Below, piece after piece: positions 27,565 to 32,147 of a stretch of DNA of 32,147 nucleotides. Under the pieces are notes generated by a model. It was given only the letters and a program-made list of their open reading frames with translations. It was not told the origin of the DNA and searched no databases. This DNA comes from Sediminibacterium sp. (GTDB lineage: Bacteria > Bacteroidota > Bacteroidia > Chitinophagales > Chitinophagaceae). The stretch covers positions 1 to 32,147 of the forward strand of contig JAJTDP010000009.1 in NCBI GenBank assembly GCA_021300455.1, given 5' to 3'. The position numbers were made by a program, and so were the translations under genes. Within the stretch, counting starts at the first letter, position 1; every line of letters begins with the position of its first letter.

Positions 27565-28933
27565 TGAAGAAGAGCTTATAGGCTTCTTCTACTGTTTCTA
27601 CTGCTACCACGCTAATGCCTAATTTTTTAGTATCAATTCCTTTTTGATTAAAGCTTGAAATAATTATTTTTTCAAAGCCTAATTTTTCAGCCTCTGCAAT
27701 TCTTTGTTGAATTCTATTGACTGCTCTAATTTCTCCATTCAGTCCTACTTCACCTGCAAAGCAAATGCCTTGAGGAAGGGGTAGGTCTTCAAAAGAAGAA
27801 AGTAAGGCAAGTATAATGGCCAAGTCCATGGATGGATCTTCTATTTTTAAACCTCCTGCAATATTTACAAAAACATCCTTCATGCCAAAAGCAAAGCCAC
27901 CTCTTTTTTCTAAAACGGCTAATAAAAGTTGTAGCCTTCTTAAATCAAAACCAGTAACCGTTCTTTGGGGTGTGCCATAAACACTTTGGGTAACTAAGGC
28001 TTGCACTTCTATTAATAAAGGACGCATGCCTTCCATAGAAGCAGCAATAGTACTACCACTTAATGCATCATTTCTTTGGGCTATTAAAAAAGCAGAAGGG
28101 TTGGTCACTACTTTCATACCCTCGCTAGTCATTTCATAAATACCTAATTCACTCGTACCACCGAATCTGTTTTTTAAAGTGCGTAACATTCTATAAGCGT
28201 AATGTCTATCTCCTTCAAATTGCAATACGGTATCCACCATATGCTCTAATATTTTTGGTCCTGCTATGGTTCCTTCTTTGGTAATATGGCCAATTAAAAA
28301 AACCGGCGTGCCTGTTTCTTTTGCAAAGCGTTGAAACTCTGCAGCAGTTTGTTTTATTTGAGAGACGCTACCAGCCGCCGCTTCAATGACATTGGATTCT
28401 AAGGTTTGTATAGAATCGACAATGACCACCGTGGGCTTTAATTTTTTGATGGCTTTAAAAATTGCCGCCGTATGTGTTTCGGTTAATAAAAAGAATTGAT
28501 CGTTTTTGATATTCAATCTATCGGCGCGCATTTTAATTTGCTGAATACTTTCTTCCCCGCTGATATATAAAACCACTTGCTCCTTCATTAAAAGACCTTG
28601 TTGTAAAAACAAAGTACTTTTTCCAATGCCGGGCTCGCCTGCTACAAGTATGATGGAGCCTAGTACAATACCGCCTCCTAATACTCTGTTTAATTCAGCG
28701 TCGCCGCTGTCAATTCTTTTTTCTGATAAACTATTGACTTCGTTAATGGCAATAACAGTAGTACCTTTTTGATTCGTATGGTACTCTTCCCAAGTATTTT
28801 CTTTTTCCTTGCCGCTGTCAATTAATTCTTCGGTAAAGGTGTTCCACTCATTGCAAGAAGGACATTTGCCCGCCCACTTGGTGGATTCGTATCCACAATT
28901 ATTGCAAAAGAAAGCAGATTTAGATTTACTCAT
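27557..28933 (-). CDS. radA: DNA repair/recombination helicase RadA
   Basis: A 458-residue protein. A four-Cys zinc ribbon (Cys10, 13, 24, 27) is followed by a RecA-like ATPase with Walker A GEPGIGKST (99-107) and Walker B VVIVDSIQT (about 169-177). The RadA-specific KNRFG motif is at 254-258, and a C-terminal Lon-protease-like domain lacks an evident catalytic Ser. RadA drives D-loop extension and branch migration in repair and transformation. All family features are intact and the length is standard. A perfect -7 box stands 31-38 bases upstream. ComF follows with an 8-base overlap. Confidence 0.98.
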   Translation of the reverse strand: MSKSKSAFFCNNCGYESTKWAGKCPSCNEWNTFTEELIDSGKEKENTWEEYHTNQKGTTVIAINEVNSLSEKRIDSGDAELNRVLGGGIVLGSIILVAGEPGIGKSTLFLQQGLLMKEQVVLYISGEESIQQIKMRADRLNIKNDQFFLLTETHTAAIFKAIKKLKPTVVIVDSIQTLESNVIEAAAGSVSQIKQTAAEFQRFAKETGTPVFLIGHITKEGTIAGPKILEHMVDTVLQFEGDRHYAYRMLRTLKNRFGGTSELGIYEMTSEGMKVVTNPSAFLIAQRNDALSGSTIAASMEGMRPLLIEVQALVTQSVYGTPQRTVTGFDLRRLQLLLAVLEKRGGFAFGMKDVFVNIAGGLKIEDPSMDLAIILALLSSFEDLPLPQGICFAGEVGLNGEIRAVNRIQQRIAEAEKLGFEKIIISSFNQKGIDTKKLGISVVAVETVEEAYKLFFNA

Positions 28934-28963
28934 TTAATAAAGATATGGCAGTAAAGATAATGG

Positions 28964-28971
28964 CAAAAATA
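28964..28971 (-). promoter_or_regulatory. -7 promoter box for radA-comF
   Basis: The minus strand reads TATTTTTG, a perfect TAnnTTTG match, with the radA ATG 30 bases downstream. A TTTC about 25 bases upstream of the box is the nearest -33 candidate. Confidence 0.4.
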
Positions 28972-29001
28972 AAACCAAGTCAAGTAAAAGCCGAAATTTC
29001 C

Positions 29002-30549
29002 TTAGAACTTGATCTCTTCTTGTTGATCGTCTAAGAAGCGGTATTCTACCAAATGACTCGTATTCGAAGCCTGGGAGCTTAATTTAATCTTATACTTCTT
29101 TTTCCAACGCTTAATGATACTGGTGAAAACACCCTTGGTTAAATGTGAATGTATAATGGGATGCACCAATATAGTCAATGACTTATGTCCATGCGTTGTT
29201 AAATAAGCTATTTTTTTCTCCATCTCGTCTTCTAATAATAAGGCAGATGTAATTTTACCTGTACCTACACAAGCAGGACAATCCTCCGAGGTATTGATAT
29301 TCACTTCAGGTCTAATTCTTTGACGAGTGGCTTGTAATAAACCAAACTTTGAAATAGGTAGAACAGTATGTCTTGCTCTATCTGTCTTCATATAATCTTC
29401 TAAGGCTTCTTGTACTTTTTTGCGGTTTTCAGGAAGTTTCATATCAATGAAATCAACCACGATAATACCACCAATATCTCTTAGTCTTAATTGTCTAGCA
29501 ATCTCTTCTGCTGCTTCTAAATTGGTTTGAAGGGCATTTTCTTCTTGGTTATTGCTCACACTTTTAAAGCCAGAGTTCACATCAATTACATGTAGCGCTT
29601 CAGTATGTTCAATAATTAAGTAGGCACCACTATTTAAATTCACTGTTTTACCAAAAGAAGATTTTACTTGTTTGGTAATACCGTACTGATCAAAAATAGC
29701 ATGGTCACCCGTATACATGGAAAGGATATTCGCTTTCTGTGGGGCTATTCTTTGTAAATAACTTAAAGTGATATCGAATATCTTTTTATCATTGACTACA
29801 ATTTTATTAAAGTCTTCGTTTAATAAATCTCTAAGTATACTTGTAGTTTTACTTTCTTCATTCATAATTCTAGTGGGAGGCATTGCTCCTTTCAAATTAG
29901 ATTGAATATTTTTCCAGTTCTGAGTAAGCGTTAATAAATCTTCATGTAATTCTGCAGTAGACTTTCCTTCCGCAGCGGTTCTCACAATCACTCCAAAATT
30001 CTTAGGTCTTACTGCTTCAAATATTTTTTGTAAGCGTTTGCGTTCTTCGCCTGAATGAATTTTTTTAGAAACTGCTACAATTTCATTAAATGGTGTAAGC
30101 ACTACAAAGCGACCAGCCAAAGAAATCTCACAAGTAAGCCTCGGCCCTTTGGCAGCAATAGGCTCTTTTAAAATTTGTACTAAAATATGGGGCTTACCAT
30201 TCAATACTTCGCTAATCTTTCCTGTTTTTATAATTTCAGGAGCTGATTGAAATTTTGCAAAATCAAATTGATTGTTTTCATCGGCAGTAGCGAGCTGTGT
30301 ATACTTTATAATTGATTTGATATAGGGACTAAGATCGGTGTAATGCAAAAAGGCATCTTTTTCAAAGCCCACATCCACGAAGGCCGCATTCAGTCCTGGA
30401 ATAATTTTTTTGACTTTACCTAAATACAAGTCTCCTACAGACCAACGTGCATCTAGTTTTTCGTTATGTATTTCAACTAACTTTTTTTCCTCTAATAAGG
30501 CAATTTCAACTCCTTCAGGGGAGCTGTTAATAATTAAATCTTTGTTCAC
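29002..30549 (-). CDS. rng: Ribonuclease G/E family endoribonuclease (GTG start)
   Basis: A 515-residue endoribonuclease of the RNase E/G family, which cuts single-stranded RNA in rRNA maturation and mRNA turnover. The S1 RNA-binding domain lies at about 35-120 (SVGDLYLGKVKKIIPGLNAAFVDVG). The catalytic metal-binding Asp residues are in HVIDVNSGF and VVDFIDM. The zinc-link CPAC is near residue 430 (EDCPACVGTG). There is no long C-terminal scaffold, so it is RNase G-sized. The open frame extends to a GTG at 30579, but the GTG at 30547-30549 gives MNKDLIINSSPEGVEIALLE, which matches how family members usually begin, and a TATTTTG box (30579-30585) sits just upstream. Confidence 0.95.
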   Translation of the reverse strand: MNKDLIINSSPEGVEIALLEEKKLVEIHNEKLDARWSVGDLYLGKVKKIIPGLNAAFVDVGFEKDAFLHYTDLSPYIKSIIKYTQLATADENNQFDFAKFQSAPEIIKTGKISEVLNGKPHILVQILKEPIAAKGPRLTCEISLAGRFVVLTPFNEIVAVSKKIHSGEERKRLQKIFEAVRPKNFGVIVRTAAEGKSTAELHEDLLTLTQNWKNIQSNLKGAMPPTRIMNEESKTTSILRDLLNEDFNKIVVNDKKIFDITLSYLQRIAPQKANILSMYTGDHAIFDQYGITKQVKSSFGKTVNLNSGAYLIIEHTEALHVIDVNSGFKSVSNNQEENALQTNLEAAEEIARQLRLRDIGGIIVVDFIDMKLPENRKKVQEALEDYMKTDRARHTVLPISKFGLLQATRQRIRPEVNINTSEDCPACVGTGKITSALLLEDEMEKKIAYLTTHGHKSLTILVHPIIHSHLTKGVFTSIIKRWKKKYKIKLSSQASNTSHLVEYRFLDDQQEEIKF

Positions 30550-30689
30550 GATAGCAACTTTTGAAAACAGGTAGCCCACAAAATAGCGGAACTGCTGTTT
30601 TATTTTTTTTGAGACACATCCACTTTACAAAGGAAGGAAAAGGTAAAGGTAAAGTTGCTTAGTAGATAAGTGGTGTGTGATTTGAAAAG

Positions 30690-30727
30690 AAGACAAGCGT
30701 ATTTAGTTAATTAAATGCGCTTGTCTT
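30690..30727 (-). terminator. Terminator-like hairpin after the HU-TPR-COX24 run
   Basis: Two 16-base arms (30690-30705 and 30712-30727) pair with only one G-U-type position around the 6-base loop GTTAAT. On the minus strand the stem is followed by CTTTTC, a modest T-rich tract. It sits 11 bases past the stop of the small basic gene and ahead of the RNase G/E gene. Confidence 0.75.
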
Positions 30728-30738
30728 AGGATAGAGAA

Positions 30739-30834
30739 CTATTTGTTCTTTTTCTTATGACGATTCTTTCTTAAACGTTTTTTTCTTTTGTGCGTCGCAA
30801 TTTTATGACGCTTTCTTTTTTTACCACAAGGCAT
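30739..30834 (-). CDS. AURKAIP1/COX24-domain small basic protein
   Basis: A 31-residue protein, too short for a usual gene-length cutoff. It starts MPCGKKRKRHKIATHKRKKR, continues with LRKNRHKKK, and stops with TAG; well over half the residues are Lys, Arg or His. This pattern matches the short proteins annotated in Bacteroidota as AURKAIP1/COX24 domain proteins, related to the mitochondrial small-subunit ribosomal protein mS38/Cox24. A ribosome-bound role is therefore likely. It is 25 bases after the TPR gene and is followed by a strong hairpin, so it looks like the last gene of the HU-TPR run. Codon-level fit to a real gene: ATG start, no internal stop, conserved family sequence. Confidence 0.85.
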   Translation of the reverse strand: MPCGKKRKRHKIATHKRKKRLRKNRHKKKNK

Positions 30835-30859
30835 GTCGAATAATTTTTGTTATAAAATG

Positions 30860-31702
30860 TTATTTCTTTAATTCTTGAATTCTCTTAGTCACTGCTTCTT
30901 TCGCTTGGGGGATATTTACCTTTTCTCTCACTTTGGTATACCACTCAATGGCGCTATTTTTTTGGTTGGTCAATTCATAACACTCAGCCAGGTTTACCAT
31001 GGCTTCAATGTTATTGGGTTCAAGTTTGATTATGATTAAAAAACGTTCGATGGCTTTTTCATACTGTCCCGATTTCTTACCCCCTAATGCTAAAATAAGT
31101 TGGCCATAAGTATTTTGTGGATTTTTGTCCACCACTTCTTTCACCTTCAAAATGCCTTGCATTGGATTGTCTGAAATATTTCCAAACAAGTAGCAGGCAC
31201 CTAAATTTATTTTTGATGTATCATTTATAGGATTGATAACCAATGCTTTCTCTAAAAGAACTTTTGCATTTAGTGCCATCCATTTCTGAAGGGCAGGTGG
31301 TGCGTCAGGCGTTGTTAAGTTATTTACCAACAGCTGGGCTGCAAAAGTGAGGCTTTTTTCAGTATTTTCCAACAAAGCAGCACTGTAAGTGTAATATAAA
31401 TAAGGTTCAATGCGTTGAGCCGAATCTGCCCAATATTGAATGAGGTTTTTGTAAGCCTTCAAACTATCGCTTACGGTTTTTGAAGTAACTAGTTGATTTT
31501 CAATAGACAACAATACAATTTTTTGATCTGCATTGAGATTTAGCTTAGCGCCATCTACAATGGATTTAGAGCTAAGTTCTTCATTAGCAGCTATTTGGCT
31601 AGATGCTGATGGATCAGTTTTTTTAGATTTGGGAACTAAAAAGTAGAGGATGCTTATTAAAAGCAAGCCAACAAAAACAACAATAATCTGTGGTTTCTTC
31701 AA
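30860..31702 (-). CDS. Membrane-anchored TPR protein
   Basis: A 280-residue protein. A single N-terminal hydrophobic segment (about 5-23, IIVVFVGLLLISILYFLVP) would anchor it in the inner membrane with the rest probably periplasmic. After a Ser/Ala-rich linker come helical repeats. The clearest TPR units are in the C-terminal half: around KALVINPINDTSKINLGACY (154-173), and at 211-265 around KAIERFLIIIKLEPNNIEAM and NLAECYELTNQKNSAIEWY. TPRs mediate protein-protein contact; no catalytic motif is visible. It lies 27 bases after the HU gene and 25 before the COX24-like gene. It may help assembly or envelope stability, but the function is unknown. Confidence 0.85.
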   Translation of the reverse strand: MKKPQIIVVFVGLLLISILYFLVPKSKKTDPSASSQIAANEELSSKSIVDGAKLNLNADQKIVLLSIENQLVTSKTVSDSLKAYKNLIQYWADSAQRIEPYLYYTYSAALLENTEKSLTFAAQLLVNNLTTPDAPPALQKWMALNAKVLLEKALVINPINDTSKINLGACYLFGNISDNPMQGILKVKEVVDKNPQNTYGQLILALGGKKSGQYEKAIERFLIIIKLEPNNIEAMVNLAECYELTNQKNSAIEWYTKVREKVNIPQAKEAVTKRIQELKK

Positions 31703-31729
31703 AATAGGTCAATTTCTCGCAAAGGTAAG

Positions 31730-32014
31730 TTACTTAAGTTTGCTTTTAACCTCGTTTACAAATTCTTTTGCTGGTTTGAATGCAGGAATAAAATGTTCTG
31801 GAATTTGAACAGCAATATTCTTTTTAATATTACGTCCAATTTTAGCGGCTCTTTTCTTAGTAATAAAGCTGCCAAAGCCACGTATGTATATGTTTTGGCC
31901 GTTCGCTAAGTTTTCTTTCACTTCCTTAAACATAGTTTCTAAAGTAACTAATACGTCCACTTTAGGGATTCCAGTTTTTTCAGAAATTTGATTGATAAGA
32001 TCAGACTTTCTCAT
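31730..32014 (-). CDS. HU/IHF family DNA-binding protein
   Basis: A 94-residue histone-like protein that bends and compacts DNA as a dimer. The N-terminal helices (MRKSDLINQISEKTGIPK) and the loop NGQNIYIRGFGSF are typical. The DNA-binding arm around GRNIKKNIAVQIPEHFIPAFKPAKEF (about 64-89) has the Pro of the arm tip replaced by a slightly variant context but keeps the basic residues. Length is normal (about 90). It is the first gene of the run HU, TPR, COX24-like. The 133 bases upstream to the window edge are very AT-rich; I see no perfect -7 box there. HU or IHF assignment cannot be settled from one subunit. Confidence 0.96.
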   Translation of the reverse strand: MRKSDLINQISEKTGIPKVDVLVTLETMFKEVKENLANGQNIYIRGFGSFITKKRAAKIGRNIKKNIAVQIPEHFIPAFKPAKEFVNEVKSKLK

Positions 32015-32147
32015 GAAGTTTAATTTTGGTGTTCGGTATTAAAAATAAATTAAATTTTACCTTTCTACAACTATATTCCAATATTTTTATCCATTTTAGC
32101 CCATAATTCTAAGCGTATATACATATAAATTATTTATATATAATATT

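Noticed and set aside
30550..30579. GTG at 30579 as the start of RNase G/E.
   Set aside because: It adds ten residues not typical of the family and overlaps the likely -7 region; GTG at 30549 gives the usual N-terminus.

Overview
The window comes from a low-GC (roughly 35-40 % by eye) member of the Bacteroidota, most likely family Chitinophagaceae. The evidence is the gliding lipoprotein GldH, a RicT/PSP1 protein, the tiny AURKAIP1/COX24-type basic protein, the Bacteroidota form of the arginase-like family, start codons without Shine-Dalgarno sequences, and several upstream regions carrying the TAnnTTTG -7 box typical of this phylum. The genus cannot be fixed from the sequence alone.

Layout. 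1-3290: end of an RND efflux operon (periplasmic adaptor tail, then a full inner-membrane pump). 3309-5470: a membrane-anchored alpha/beta hydrolase diverging from a DUF5009/HGSNAT-like membrane acyltransferase. 5548-8449: two translation/ribosome GTPases, typA and obgE, converging on a strong bidirectional terminator. 8526-9122: a TetR-type repressor, divergent from a pfkB-family kinase and asd pair (9322-11242). 11385-13466: NAD-dependent DNA ligase ligA, divergent from a Nudix-fold regulator (13554-14294). 14355-17388: a tight run yicC, gldH, sensor kinase, response regulator. 17450-19869: an arginase-family protein overlapping a PBP4-type D-Ala-D-Ala carboxypeptidase. 19897-23533: mutL divergent from an M3 oligoendopeptidase. 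23534-28933, all minus strand: ricT and holB, glutathione peroxidase, comF and radA. 29002-32014, all minus strand: RNase G/E, then the HU, TPR, AURKAIP1/COX24-like run, which ends at its own terminator-like hairpin.

Functionally this is mostly core chromosome: replication and repair (ligA, mutL, holB, radA, HU), RNA processing (RNase G/E, YicC, RicT), translation GTPases (typA, obgE), envelope work (efflux, carboxypeptidase, GldH) and some metabolism (asd, sugar kinase). I saw no tRNA, rRNA, insertion sequence, phage gene, CRISPR array or toxin-antitoxin pair. No intergenic gap reaches 300 bases.

I do not see a convincing undescribed multi-gene system. The best leads are smaller: an arginase-family protein that has lost two metal ligands, a Nudix protein with a broken catalytic box and a winged helix, a recently duplicated Asn-Gly-Pro tail on RicT, a 31-residue basic protein in an operon with HU and a TPR protein, and a two-component system translationally coupled to gldH. 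Several start codons are better placed inside the longest open frame (mutL TTG, RNase G/E GTG, glutathione peroxidase ATG, TetR ATG, Nudix ATG).
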